Source: Catellatospora vulcania
GTDB lineage: Bacteria > Actinomycetota > Actinomycetes > Mycobacteriales > Micromonosporaceae
Reading direction: 5' to 3'
Length of the DNA stretch: 64,000 nucleotides
NCBI RefSeq assembly: GCF_009720385.1
Contig: NZ_WARX01000001.1
Coordinates: 806,001 to 870,000 of the forward strand
A model generated the notes under the pieces. The model searched no databases, was not told the DNA's origin, and worked only from the letters and a program-made list of their open reading frames with translations. Position numbers and translations under genes: made by a program. Positions 7,782 to 17,071 of this stretch are shown here, piece after piece (positions within the stretch are counted from its first letter, which is position 1; each line of letters begins with the position of its first letter).

Positions 7782-8677
7782 CCGTCGGACGCAAGCCCGC
7801 CCGGCGGCGGATGCAGGTCACCCGGGGCTACCGGGTGTTCCAGGCCGTCAACGCGGTCGTGCTGACCGTCGTGGTGATCGTGACGCTGTACCCGTTCGTC
7901 AACGTGGTGGCGCGCTCGTTCAGCCAGGAGAGCTACATCCGGGCCGGGCAGGTCAACCTGGTGCCGCGCGGGTTCAACCTGGCCACCTACAAGCTGGTCA
8001 TGGCTGACGACATGTTCTGGGCCAACTACCGCAACACCGTGTTCTACACCGTTGTCGCGACCGCCGTCGCGATCACGCTGACCACCTGCTACGCGTACGT
8101 GCTGTCCAAGAAGCACCTGCGCGGCCGGTCGGCGCTGGTCGGCATCGCCGTGTTCACGATGTTCTTCTCCGGCGGCCTGATCCCGAACTACATCCTGATC
8201 ACCAGCCTGGGCCTGAAGAACTCGGTGTGGGCGATCGCGCTGCCCAACGCGATCAGCGTGTTCAACCTGCTGGTCATGAAGGCGTTCTTCGAGAGCATGC
8301 CGGTCGAGCTGGAGGAGGCCGCCGCCGTCGACGGCCTGGACACCTACCGCATCCTGTGGCGCATCGTGCTGCCGCTGTCCAAGGCCATGATCGCGACGAT
8401 GGTGCTGTTCTACGCGGTCGCGTTCTGGAACTCGTGGTTCTCGGCCTTCCTCTACATGGACCAGTCAGACCTGTTCCCGGTCACCGTCTACCTGCGCAAT
8501 CTCATCGCGGGGGCGACGGGGGCGGGCTCCGTCGGCGCAGCCGACGCCGATCTGCAAACGGCGGCCAACATCCAGGCCGTGACGATCGTGCTCACCGTCG
8601 TGCCGATCCTGCTGGTCTACCCCTTCGTCCAGAGGTACTTCGTGTCCGGCGTGATGCTCGGGGCGGTCAAGGGGTGA
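7778..8677 (+). CDS. ABC sugar transporter permease, LplC type
   Basis: 299-residue second permease of the same importer, with six helices, the EAA loop EEAAAVDGLDTYRILWRIVLPLS and C-terminal GVMLGAVKG, which is typical of LplC/YtcP proteins. Start taken at GTG 7778, overlapping the previous stop; GTG 7775 or ATG 7811 are alternatives. The pair of permeases plus the following large lipoprotein form a complete CUT1-type importer except for the ATPase. Confidence 0.93.
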   Translation: MTVGRKPARRRMQVTRGYRVFQAVNAVVLTVVVIVTLYPFVNVVARSFSQESYIRAGQVNLVPRGFNLATYKLVMADDMFWANYRNTVFYTVVATAVAITLTTCYAYVLSKKHLRGRSALVGIAVFTMFFSGGLIPNYILITSLGLKNSVWAIALPNAISVFNLLVMKAFFESMPVELEEAAAVDGLDTYRILWRIVLPLSKAMIATMVLFYAVAFWNSWFSAFLYMDQSDLFPVTVYLRNLIAGATGAGSVGAADADLQTAANIQAVTIVLTVVPILLVYPFVQRYFVSGVMLGAVKG

Positions 8678-8733
8678 ACCGGCGCTGTCCGCAAGTCGCA
8701 CCTTCCACTCCTCAACCCGAAAGGCGCAAACAC

Positions 8734-10368
8734 ATGGCAACCCGCTCCCGCAGACGTGTCGCGGCCTTCGCCGCCGCGCTGCTGGCCGTATCCCTGTCCG
8801 CGTGCACCGGCGAGGAATCGAGCTCCGACGACCTGTCCGGCAACCGCGTCGGCGCGATGTCCGACTACGCCGTGAACTCGCAGTTCAAGGCCACCGAGGC
8901 GCTGAACTTCTCGATCCTGTACAACAACCACCCGAACTACCCGATCAAGAACGAGTGGCTGTTCTGGTCCGAGCTGACCAAGCGCACCGGCGTCACGCTG
9001 CAGCCGACCGCGGTGCCGCTGTCGGACTACGAGCAGAAGCGCAGCCTGCTCATCGGCGCGGGCGACGCGCCGCTGATCATCCCGAAGACCTATCCCGGCC
9101 AGGAGACGCCGTTCGTGGCCTCGGGCTCGATCCTGCCGGTCAGCGACTACCTCGACCTGATGCCGAACTTCAAGGACAAGATCACCAAGTGGAACCTGCA
9201 GCCTGACGTCGACCAGCTGCGCCAGCTCGACGGCAAGTTCTACCTCCTGCCCGGCCTGCACGAGAACGTGTGGACCGACTACTCGCTCGGCGTGCGCACC
9301 GACATCCTCGCCCAGCTCAACCTCACCGCGCCCAAGACCTGGGACGAGGTGTACACGATGCTCAAGGCGATGAAGGCGGCCTACCCGAACCAGTACCCGA
9401 TGTCGGACCGGTGGAGCAAGCCCACGCCCGGCGGCGCGCTGTTCAACTACATGGCCGGGGCGTTCAGCACCAACGGCGGCTGGGGCTACCGCAACGACTA
9501 CTGGGACGCCGACGCCAAGAAGTTCGTCTTCACCGGCGCCACCGACGGCTACCGGCAGATGGTCACCTACCTGAACAAGCTGGTGAAGGAGGGGCTGCTC
9601 GACCCGGAGAGCTTCACCCAGGACGACGACACCGCCATCCAGAAGCTCGCCACCGGCAAGTCCTTCGTGATCAGCGCCAACGCTCAGGAGCTGGTCAACA
9701 AGTACCGCACCACGATGGCCGAGACGCTGCCCAAGGCGACGATGGTCAAGATCCCGCAGCCGGTCGGGCCGGCCGGCGAGGTCAAGGCGGGCAGCCGCCT
9801 GGAGAACGGCGTCATGATCTCCAAGAAGGCCCGGGAGAGCAAGAACTTCGTGGCGATGATGCAGTTCATCGACTGGCTGTACTACTCCGACGCGGGCCAG
9901 GAGTTCGCCAAGTGGGGCGTGCCCGGCACCACCTACGACAAGGACGCCTCGGGCAAGATCACGCTCGCGCCCGACGTCGACTACGTCAAGCTCAACCCCA
10001 CCGCCACCAAGCACCTGCAGAAGGACTTCGGCTTCGGCAACGGCGTGTTCGCCTACGGCGGCACCACCGCGCTGCTGCAGTCGACGTTCTCCGCCGAGGA
10101 GCTGGAGTACCAGAAGGCGATGGACACCAGGAAGATCCTGCCCGTGCCGCCGCCGCACCCGTACGAGGACGCCGAGGCCGAGCAGGCCACCCTCTGGGAG
10201 ACGCCGCTGAAGGACCACGTCGCCCAGATGACGCTGAAGTTCATCCTCGGCCAGCGTGACCTGTCCGAATGGGATGCCTACGTCGCCGAGCTGAAGGCCA
10301 AGAACTCCGACGCCTACATCGAGCTCGTCAACAAGGCGTACGACCGCTTCGCCAAGCAGCGGGGCTGA
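8734..10368 (+). CDS. Extracellular solute-binding lipoprotein of the LplA family
   Basis: 544 residues, longer than standard sugar-binding proteins and typical of the LplA/YesO-like group that serves LplB/LplC permeases. Signal peptide with lipobox LSAC (Cys22), then a Type II periplasmic-binding fold with conserved WDEVYTMLKAMK and KARESKNFVAMMQFIDWLY segments. It captures oligosaccharides at the cell surface. It lies 56 bp after the second permease. A strong hairpin after its stop could protect or partially terminate its message, which would make this the most abundant product of the operon. Confidence 0.94.
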   Translation: MATRSRRRVAAFAAALLAVSLSACTGEESSSDDLSGNRVGAMSDYAVNSQFKATEALNFSILYNNHPNYPIKNEWLFWSELTKRTGVTLQPTAVPLSDYEQKRSLLIGAGDAPLIIPKTYPGQETPFVASGSILPVSDYLDLMPNFKDKITKWNLQPDVDQLRQLDGKFYLLPGLHENVWTDYSLGVRTDILAQLNLTAPKTWDEVYTMLKAMKAAYPNQYPMSDRWSKPTPGGALFNYMAGAFSTNGGWGYRNDYWDADAKKFVFTGATDGYRQMVTYLNKLVKEGLLDPESFTQDDDTAIQKLATGKSFVISANAQELVNKYRTTMAETLPKATMVKIPQPVGPAGEVKAGSRLENGVMISKKARESKNFVAMMQFIDWLYYSDAGQEFAKWGVPGTTYDKDASGKITLAPDVDYVKLNPTATKHLQKDFGFGNGVFAYGGTTALLQSTFSAEELEYQKAMDTRKILPVPPPHPYEDAEAEQATLWETPLKDHVAQMTLKFILGQRDLSEWDAYVAELKAKNSDAYIELVNKAYDRFAKQRG

Positions 10369-10374
10369 CCCCGC

Positions 10375-10410
10375 CGGCCCGGCCGCATCCACGGGGGTGC
10401 GGCCGGGCCG
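10375..10410 (+). terminator. Intra-operon hairpin between binding-protein and GH39 genes
   Basis: Perfect 13-bp stem 10375-10387 with 10398-10410 around a 10-base loop, starting 6 bp after the binding-protein stop and ending 23 bp before the GH39 start. It is probably a partial terminator or 3-prime mRNA stabiliser. Confidence 0.65.
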
Positions 10411-10433
10411 ACGCACCGACGCAGGAGACCGCG

Positions 10434-11981
10434 ATGCGCATCCACGTTCCCGAGACCGCCTCCGGACGGCTCACCGACGCCTGGCGTTTCTGCGTCGGCA
10501 CCGGCCGCTTCGAGCTCGCCCTGCGGCGCGACTACCAGGACTCGCTGGCGATGATCCAGCGCGACATCGGCTTCCGGCACATCCGCGGGCACGGCCTGCT
10601 GTCCGACGGCGTCGGGGTGTACCGGCCCTACGAGTACCAGGGCGCGAGCCGCACCCGGTACGCGTTCACCTACGTGGACCAGGTGATCGACGCCTACCTC
10701 GACCTCGGCATCGCGCCGTTCGTGGAGCTGGGGTTCATGCCCGCGGCCCTGGCCTCGGGCGAGCAGACCGTGTTCTGGTGGGGCGGCAACGTGACCCCGC
10801 CCCGCTCCTGGACCCAGTGGGCCGACCTGGTCAAGGCGACCGTGTCGCACCTGGTCGACCGGTACGGCGTCGAGCAGGTCCGGACCTGGCCGATCGAGGT
10901 GTGGAACGAGCCCAACCTCAAGGAGTTCTGGGCCGGCGCCGACCGCGACGCCTACCACCGGCTGTACGAGGTCAGCGCCGATGCGGTCAAGGCGGTCGAC
11001 GCGTCGTTGCAGGTCGGCGGCCCGGCGATCTCACCCGGCGCGGACGACTGGCTGATTCCGTTCGCCGAGTTCGCGGACAGCCGCGGGGTGCCGGTCGACT
11101 TCGTCAGCAAGCACGCCTACACCTCCGGGCCCGCCCAGCACGTGCCGTTCGGGGTGCACCAGACCCTGGCCCCGGCCGAGCAGCTGCTGGAGCAGTTCGC
11201 GACCCCGCGGGAGCTGCTGGCCGCGACCGGCCTGGCCGGGCTGCCGGTGCACATCACCGAGTTCAACTCGTCCTACCGGCCCGACAACCCCGTGCACGAC
11301 ACGGCCCTGCACGCCGCCTACCTGGCGCCGGTGCTGGCCAACGGCGGCGACCTGGTCGACTCGTTCTCGTACTGGACGTTTTCCGACATGTTCGAGGAGA
11401 CCGGCGTGCCGACGTCGCTGTTCCACGGCGGCTTCGGCCTGCTCACCCACCGGCAGCTGCGCAAACCCACCTACCACCTGTACGCGTTCATGGCCCGGAT
11501 GGGCGAACAGATCCTCACCCGCGGCGACGACCACCTGGTGACCCGCGACGCCACCGGCCGGGTCACCGTGCTGGCCTGGGCCCCGGTCGACGTCAGCGGC
11601 GGCCCCGCGGTCGACGGCCACACCGTGCGGCTGTCGATCCCGGTCGGCGGCCCCGGCACGGCGTCGGTGTACCTGAACCGCTCCTCGGTCAGCGAGGAGG
11701 CGGGCAACGCCTGGACGGCCTGGTGCGAGATGGGCCGGCCCGCCTCACCCGACCGCCGCCAGCTCGCCGACCTGTACGAGGCCGCCGAACCGGCCCGTTG
11801 CCACCGCAACCTGCCCCGCGTCGGCGGCTGCGTCGAGCTGGACCTCGTCCTGGCCCGGCACGAGGTGACCCTGGTCGAGCTGACCCCGGTCGTCGACGAG
11901 ACCCCGCCCTGGTGGGACGACAACCGGCTGCTCGGCCTGAGCCGCCCGGCCCCGCAGCCGTCGGGGCGAAGCGATGGCTGA
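10434..11981 (+). CDS. GH39 beta-xylosidase-like glycoside hydrolase
   Basis: 515-residue retaining glycosidase of family 39 (beta-xylosidase, occasionally alpha-L-iduronidase or related). The acid/base Glu is E159 in VWNEPN and the nucleophile is E276 in HITEFNSS, both in their expected barrel strands; a C-terminal beta-sandwich region follows. No signal peptide, so it cleaves imported oligosaccharides. AGGAG precedes the ATG at good spacing. It overlaps the DUF624 gene by 8 bp. Beta-xylosidase is the most likely activity given the acetylxylan esterase and alpha-glucuronidase nearby; this is inference. Confidence 0.92.
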   Translation: MRIHVPETASGRLTDAWRFCVGTGRFELALRRDYQDSLAMIQRDIGFRHIRGHGLLSDGVGVYRPYEYQGASRTRYAFTYVDQVIDAYLDLGIAPFVELGFMPAALASGEQTVFWWGGNVTPPRSWTQWADLVKATVSHLVDRYGVEQVRTWPIEVWNEPNLKEFWAGADRDAYHRLYEVSADAVKAVDASLQVGGPAISPGADDWLIPFAEFADSRGVPVDFVSKHAYTSGPAQHVPFGVHQTLAPAEQLLEQFATPRELLAATGLAGLPVHITEFNSSYRPDNPVHDTALHAAYLAPVLANGGDLVDSFSYWTFSDMFEETGVPTSLFHGGFGLLTHRQLRKPTYHLYAFMARMGEQILTRGDDHLVTRDATGRVTVLAWAPVDVSGGPAVDGHTVRLSIPVGGPGTASVYLNRSSVSEEAGNAWTAWCEMGRPASPDRRQLADLYEAAEPARCHRNLPRVGGCVELDLVLARHEVTLVELTPVVDETPPWWDDNRLLGLSRPAPQPSGRSDG

Positions 11982-12657
11982 CGCCGTTGCGGGCCGGTTC
12001 GGGCAGGGCGTGCTGTCGCGGGCCGCGGCGCTGGTCTACAGCCTGCTCGTCGTGGAACTGCTGCTCGTGGCGACCACGCTGCCCGGCCTGGCGCCGCTGG
12101 TGCTGCTGGACCGCGACGCCAGCAACATCCCGCTGTTCGCGGCCTGCGCGCTGCCGCTCGGCCCGGCGGTGTCCGCCGCCCTGTACGCGCTGCACCACCA
12201 CCGTGCCGACCTCGCGGACCTCACGCCCGCCGCCGCGTTCTGGCGCGGCTACCGGGTCAACGCCGGCCCGGTGCTGCTGGTCTGGGCGCCGTGGCTGCTG
12301 TGGCTGGCCGTCGTCGCGGTGAACCTCGCCCACCTCGACGCCGCCGCCGTGCCCCGGTGGTGGGCCGCGCTGCTGGTCGTGCTCGCCGTCGCGGCGGCCC
12401 TGTGGGGCGTGAACCTGCTGGTGATCACGTCCCTGTTCGACTTCCGGGTCCGGGACGCCGCCCGGCTCGCGTCGTACTTCCTGGTGCGCCGCCCCGCCGT
12501 CGCCCTGGGCAACCTCAGCGTGCTCGTCGCGGCGGCCGGGCTCACCGTGCTGCTGTCCGAGGCGGTGCTCACCCTGTTCGGCGCGGTGCTGGTGTTCGTG
12601 CTGTCACGCAACTGCCGCCCGATGGTCGGCCAGATCTCCAGGGAGTTCACCGCATGA
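11974..12657 (+). CDS. DUF624 (YesL-like) membrane protein
   Basis: 227-residue membrane protein with five predicted helices. YesL-type DUF624 proteins sit beside LplABC-type importers in many Gram-positive bacteria, but their job is not established. It is embedded between GH39 and GH42 with overlaps on both sides (8 bp and ATGA), so it is part of the operon. The C-terminus CRPMVGQISREFTA is short and cytoplasmic. Confidence 0.87.
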   Translation: MADAVAGRFGQGVLSRAAALVYSLLVVELLLVATTLPGLAPLVLLDRDASNIPLFAACALPLGPAVSAALYALHHHRADLADLTPAAAFWRGYRVNAGPVLLVWAPWLLWLAVVAVNLAHLDAAAVPRWWAALLVVLAVAAALWGVNLLVITSLFDFRVRDAARLASYFLVRRPAVALGNLSVLVAAAGLTVLLSEAVLTLFGAVLVFVLSRNCRPMVGQISREFTA

Positions 12658-14702
12658 CCCTGCCCGCCACCTCGAAGATCGCCTACGGCGGCGACTACAA
12701 CCCCGAGCAGTGGCCGCGCGACGTGTGGACGCAGGACTACCAGCTGTTCGACGAAGCCCGTATCGACACCGTCACCGTCGGCGTGTTCACCTGGGCGCAG
12801 ACCCAGCCCGCACCCGACGTGTACGACTTCACCACCCTCGACGCGATCGTCGGACGGGCCGCCGAGCAGGGCCGCGCCGTGTGCCTGGCGACCGGCACCG
12901 GCGCGCACCCGGCCTGGCTGGCCCGCGCCCACCCGGAGGTGACCCGCGTCGACTTCGAGGGCCGGCGGCACAGGTTCGGCCAGCGGCACAACTCGTGCCC
13001 CAGCTCGCCGGTGTTCCGGCGGCTGTCGGCCGAACTGGCCCGCCGCATCGCCGCCCGCTACGCCGACGAGCCCGCCGTGGTCGCCTGGCACGTCGGCAAC
13101 GAGTACGGCGGGGCCTGCTACTGCGAGCTGTGCGCGGCCGGGTTCCGGGACTGGCTGCGGGAGAAGTACCGGACCCTGGACCGGCTCAACCACGCCTGGT
13201 GCACGACGTTCTGGTCGCACACGTTCACCGGCTGGGACGAGATCGAGGCCCCGTCGGCGCTGACCGAGCACTGGCGCGGCCCGAACCACACGGCCTTCCA
13301 GGGCATCACCCTGGACTACCTGCGGTTCATGTCCGACGCGATGCTGGCCGACTTCGCCGACGAGAAGGCCGCGATCCGCGAGTCCAGCCCCGACATCCCG
13401 GTGACCACGAACTTCATGGGCATGTACCGGCCGCTGGACTACCACCGCTGGGCGGCGCACCTGGACTTCGCGTCCTGGGACAACTACCCGCCCGACGACC
13501 GGTCCGCGGCCCGGATGGCGCTGACCCACGACCTGATGCGCGGCCTCAAGGACGGGCAGCCGTTCTGGCTGATGGAACAGACCCCGAGCGTCACCGCCTG
13601 CCGCGACGTCAACCCGCTCAAACGCCCCGGGATCAACCGGCTGTGGAGCTGGCAGGCCGTCGCGCACGGCGCGGACGCGGTGCTGTACTTCCAGCTGCGG
13701 GCCTCGCGGGGGGCGAGCGAGAAGTACCACGGCGCGGTCATCGGGCACGCCGGCCGGTCCGATACCCGGGTGTTCGGCGAGGTCGCGCAGCTCGGCGCGG
13801 AACTGGACCGGCTCGGCGGCGCGAGCCTGGGCGCGCGGACCCCGGCCCGGGTCGCGCTGCTGTTCGACTGGGACAGCTGGTGGGCGCTGGAGATCTCCGA
13901 CGGCCCGTCCCGGCTGGTGCGCTACCAGCAGGTCGTGCTCGCCTACCACCGGGCGCTGTGGGACGCCGGGGCCGACGTGGACGTGCTGCCGGTGACCGCC
14001 GACCTGTGCCGCTACGACGTGGTCGTCGCGCCCGCCCTGCATATGGTCAAGGGCGACCTGGTGCGGCGGTTGGAGGCGGTGGCGGCGCGCGGCGGCTCGG
14101 TCGTGACGACGTTCCTGTCCGGGCGGGTCGACGAGGACGACAACGCGTTCCTGACCGACGTGCCCGGCCCGCTCGGGCCGCTGATGGGGGTGCGGGTCGA
14201 CGAGTGGGACGCCCGCGAGGCCGACGTGGTCAACCCGGTGCTGCTGGAGTCCGACGACGACCGCCTCGAAGGTCCGTCGCGGCTGCTGTTCGAGCTGGTA
14301 ATCCCGCAGGGCGCGGACGTCGTCGGCGCCTACGGGGCCGACTTCTACGCGGGCACGCCCGCCGTCACCCGCAACGCGTTCGGGGCCGGGCACGGGTGGT
14401 ACGTCGGCGCCGGGCTGGAGCAGGACGGCGTGTCGTGGGTGATGCGGCAGGTGCTGGCCCGCCACGACCTGATCGGCCCATACGCCGAGGTGCCGGACCT
14501 GGAGACGGCGGTGCGGGTCGCTGCCGATGGGACGCGCCTGCTGTTCCTGCTCAACCATGCGATGGCCCCTGCCGAGGTGGCCGCCTGCGTTGCGGGCGTC
14601 GACCTGCTGACGGGTGAGCGGATCGTGCGTGGGCAGCGGCTCGCTCTCGCCGCCTGCGCCGTCATGGTGATCGCGTGCGACAGCACGACCGCCAGCCGCT
14701 GA
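12654..14702 (+). CDS. GH42 beta-galactosidase-family enzyme
   Basis: 682 residues. It starts with the family signature YGGDYNPEQWP; the acid/base is E150 (GNEYGG) and the nucleophile E308 (LMEQTPS). Cys residues in HNSCPSS and GACYCELC form the zinc site found in many GH42 enzymes. A Rossmann-like trimerisation domain (about 395-600) and a short beta domain follow. Cytoplasmic. Translation is coupled to DUF624 by ATGA. In a xylan-type locus it may act on beta-D-galactosides or alpha-L-arabinopyranosides of hemicellulose side chains; the substrate is not decidable here. Confidence 0.95.
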   Translation: MTLPATSKIAYGGDYNPEQWPRDVWTQDYQLFDEARIDTVTVGVFTWAQTQPAPDVYDFTTLDAIVGRAAEQGRAVCLATGTGAHPAWLARAHPEVTRVDFEGRRHRFGQRHNSCPSSPVFRRLSAELARRIAARYADEPAVVAWHVGNEYGGACYCELCAAGFRDWLREKYRTLDRLNHAWCTTFWSHTFTGWDEIEAPSALTEHWRGPNHTAFQGITLDYLRFMSDAMLADFADEKAAIRESSPDIPVTTNFMGMYRPLDYHRWAAHLDFASWDNYPPDDRSAARMALTHDLMRGLKDGQPFWLMEQTPSVTACRDVNPLKRPGINRLWSWQAVAHGADAVLYFQLRASRGASEKYHGAVIGHAGRSDTRVFGEVAQLGAELDRLGGASLGARTPARVALLFDWDSWWALEISDGPSRLVRYQQVVLAYHRALWDAGADVDVLPVTADLCRYDVVVAPALHMVKGDLVRRLEAVAARGGSVVTTFLSGRVDEDDNAFLTDVPGPLGPLMGVRVDEWDAREADVVNPVLLESDDDRLEGPSRLLFELVIPQGADVVGAYGADFYAGTPAVTRNAFGAGHGWYVGAGLEQDGVSWVMRQVLARHDLIGPYAEVPDLETAVRVAADGTRLLFLLNHAMAPAEVAACVAGVDLLTGERIVRGQRLALAACAVMVIACDSTTASR

Positions 14703-14787
14703 CCGGGCATCGGTTGCGCCGGGGCAGAGATGCCGAGCCGGGCGACGACGCTCACCGCGTCCGCCCGCTTCCTGACCGGGTGGCCGC

Positions 14788-14855
14788 GAAGATCTGTTTT
14801 TGTGGACGCCAGCTGTCCCTATAGGGGCGTCCAGCGTCCACAAAAACAGATCTTC
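14788..14855. terminator. Large bidirectional hairpin between convergent GH42 and GH67 genes
   Basis: A perfect 22-bp inverted repeat (14788-14809 with 14834-14855) around a 24-base loop. The stem holds a run of five T on one strand and five A on the other. The loop contains CCCTATAGGG and a second copy of the GGCGTCCA arm, so the inner part can refold as an alternative 8-bp hairpin (14803-14810 with 14826-14833). It lies between two convergent stops and probably terminates both. Confidence 0.75.
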
Positions 14856-14875
14856 AGCCGTGGATCGAGCGCGGG

Positions 14876-17071
14876 TCAGTGGATGCGGCGACCGTGGGCG
14901 TCGGGGATGCCGGATTTGCGGTAGAAGTAGGTGTTGATCTGGTCGCGCCACTCCTGGGCGCTGCGCAGCTGCTCGCCGAGGCGTTCGCGCACCCGGCCGT
15001 CCACGTCCGGGGCGACCAGCCCGGCGAGCCCCGCCCACTGCGATCGCATCCGCGCCACCCGCTCCGCACCGTCGAAGTGGGTGTCGTAGATGTGCTGGAT
15101 CACCGCCTTCCCGCTGCGCAGCAGGTGGGTGTAGGGCACGTGGTGGAAGAACAGCAGCAGCTCGTCGGGGCATGAGTCCAGCGACTCGTAGCGCGCCGAC
15201 CAGGGCTGCGGGTACTGGCCGGTGAAGCCGGTGCCGGTGGCGCGGGTGCGGTCGACGCCGACGCCGTCGCGGTCGGCGAAGTGGTAGGTGCCCCACGGGG
15301 TGTACTCGTAGCCGTCGACGTCGGGGCCGTAGTGGCTGCCGGGCCGGACCATGAACCCGACGCCCAGCGGCGCGGTGTACGACTCGTAGACGTGCCACGA
15401 GTCGTCCATGACCTCGTGCAGGGTCCGCCGCAGCAGCTCGGGGTCGGCGGTCGCCGACGGCGTGAAGGTCAGGCCGATCCACTCGTCGAGGACAGCGGCC
15501 GGGTCCAGGCGCGGGTTCCAGGCCAGGCGGCCGAAGGCGTACAGGTTGGCCTGAGCGAGGGGGTGCCCGGTCCAGAACGGGTCGTCGCCCACGTTGGACA
15601 CGGCGACCAGCCCGCCGGGCAGCCCCGTCGGGCCGTTGTCGGCGCCCAGCCCGGCCGCGACCTGGGCCACGGTCCGCCCCCGGCCCCACGGCTCGAACGC
15701 CAGCACCTCGCTCCACAGCGGGCCCAGGTAGCAAACGTGCCGCTGCTGGCCGGTGTACTCCTGCGTCACCTGCAGTTCCACTGCCAGCCGGGTGCCGGGC
15801 ATCGCGGCGATCACCGGCGACACCGGCTCACGGGTCTGGAAGTCGATCGGGCCGTACTTGACCTGGAGGATCACGTTGCCGGCGAACTGCCCGTCGAGCG
15901 GGGCGAAGTGGTCGTACGCCGCGCGGGCCCGGTCGGTGCCGCGGTCGCGCCAGTCCTGGCGGTGGTCGTAGACGAACGCGCGCCAGTGCACGACGCCGCC
16001 GAACGGCTCCAGCGCGACGGCGAGGGTGTTCGCGCCGTCGGCGTGGGTGCGCCCGTAGCCGAACGGGCCGGGCTGCCCCTCGGAGTCGGCCTTCACCACG
16101 TACCCGCCGAAGTCGGGGATCGCCGCGTACACCTGCTGGGTCGTGGCCGCCCACCACGCCCGCACGTCGGAGTGCAGCGGGTCGGCGGTGGGCAGGCCGC
16201 CCAGCGCGACGGGGGAGTTGAAGTTCACCGAGAGATGGGTCCGGATGCCGTAGGGGCGCAGCACGTCCGCGAGCGCCGCGACGTCGCCGAGGCGGTCGGT
16301 CAGCAGGTGCGCCTCGGTGGCGTGCACGTTGACGTTGTTGACGGTGACCGCGTTGACGCCGGTCGAGGCCAGCAGCCGGGCGTAGGCACGGACCCGGCCG
16401 AGGTCCGGGGTCAGCCCGCCGTCCCGCCAGAAGATCGAGCCGCCGGAGTAGCCGCGTTCGACCTGGCCCATCACCGGATGGGTGTCGATGTTGTCCCAGT
16501 GGTTCAGCATCCGGCTCGCCGTCACGGGGTGGTGCAGCTCCAGCGGCAGCGTCGCGCCGAACGCCGCCTCGCCGAGCCGGACCACCTGGAACAGGCCGTA
16601 GAGCAGCCCCGCCGGTTCGCCGGCCAGGACCACGGTGACGCCGTCGCGCCGTGCCAGCGCGAAGCCCTCCGGGCCGAGCGTGCCCCGCCCGGCCCGGTAG
16701 TCCAGCTCGGCCAGCACCGTCGCCGCCGTATCCGGCAGGCCGTCCGCGGCTGTCAACGCCAGCACCAGGTCGAACCGGCCGTCACCGCCGATGCCGCCGT
16801 CCGGACCGCCGTCACCGCCCGTGCCGCCGGCGCTGCCCGCGCTGCCCGCGCTGCCCGCGCCGCCCGCGTCGTCCGGCCGAGGTTCCGCCCGTCGTGTCGG
16901 CCGGTGGTGCAGGCTGCCGCCGTGCTGTTCGGCGGCCTGGATGACCTCCTGCACGACGGTCTGCGCCAGGAACCCTTCGGCGATGATCAGGGTGCGGCGG
17001 GAGCCGAGTGCCCGGAACGCCTCGGCGGGCAGCCAGGCCGGGTGCGGTGTGGCCGTCTGGTCACCAGTCAT
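14876..17071 (-). CDS. GH67 alpha-glucuronidase
   Basis: 731-residue family 67 alpha-glucuronidase, which removes (4-O-methyl)glucuronic acid from the non-reducing end of xylo-oligosaccharides. Seen: [19 protein letters not shown], the conserved acid segment [15 protein letters not shown] (E331), [14 protein letters not shown] and [16 protein letters not shown]. There is no signal peptide, as expected for an intracellular enzyme. An unusual Gly/Ala/Ser/Asp-rich stretch (about 68-97), partly made by a 9-bp tandem repeat, interrupts the N-terminal domain. Its ATG lies 11 bp inside the mannonate dehydratase gene, so the two are an operon that frees glucuronate and then catabolises it. Confidence 0.95.
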   Translation of the reverse strand: MTGDQTATPHPAWLPAEAFRALGSRRTLIIAEGFLAQTVVQEVIQAAEQHGGSLHHRPTRRAEPRPDDAGGAGSAGSAGSAGGTGGDGGPDGGIGGDGRFDLVLALTAADGLPDTAATVLAELDYRAGRGTLGPEGFALARRDGVTVVLAGEPAGLLYGLFQVVRLGEAAFGATLPLELHHPVTASRMLNHWDNIDTHPVMGQVERGYSGGSIFWRDGGLTPDLGRVRAYARLLASTGVNAVTVNNVNVHATEAHLLTDRLGDVAALADVLRPYGIRTHLSVNFNSPVALGGLPTADPLHSDVRAWWAATTQQVYAAIPDFGGYVVKADSEGQPGPFGYGRTHADGANTLAVALEPFGGVVHWRAFVYDHRQDWRDRGTDRARAAYDHFAPLDGQFAGNVILQVKYGPIDFQTREPVSPVIAAMPGTRLAVELQVTQEYTGQQRHVCYLGPLWSEVLAFEPWGRGRTVAQVAAGLGADNGPTGLPGGLVAVSNVGDDPFWTGHPLAQANLYAFGRLAWNPRLDPAAVLDEWIGLTFTPSATADPELLRRTLHEVMDDSWHVYESYTAPLGVGFMVRPGSHYGPDVDGYEYTPWGTYHFADRDGVGVDRTRATGTGFTGQYPQPWSARYESLDSCPDELLLFFHHVPYTHLLRSGKAVIQHIYDTHFDGAERVARMRSQWAGLAGLVAPDVDGRVRERLGEQLRSAQEWRDQINTYFYRKSGIPDAHGRRIH
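16831..16857. repeat. 9-bp tandem repeat inside the GH67 gene
   Basis: Three perfect copies of CGCTGCCCG. On the coding (minus) strand they give repeated Gly-Ser-Ala-type codons within a low-complexity insertion. Copy number is likely to vary between strains by slippage. Confidence 0.7.

Noticed and set aside
12249-15734. Very long minus-strand open frame opposite the GH42 gene
   Set aside because: Shadow of GH42 in GC-rich DNA; Arg/Val/Gly-rich product with no domain, crossing a strong terminator hairpin.
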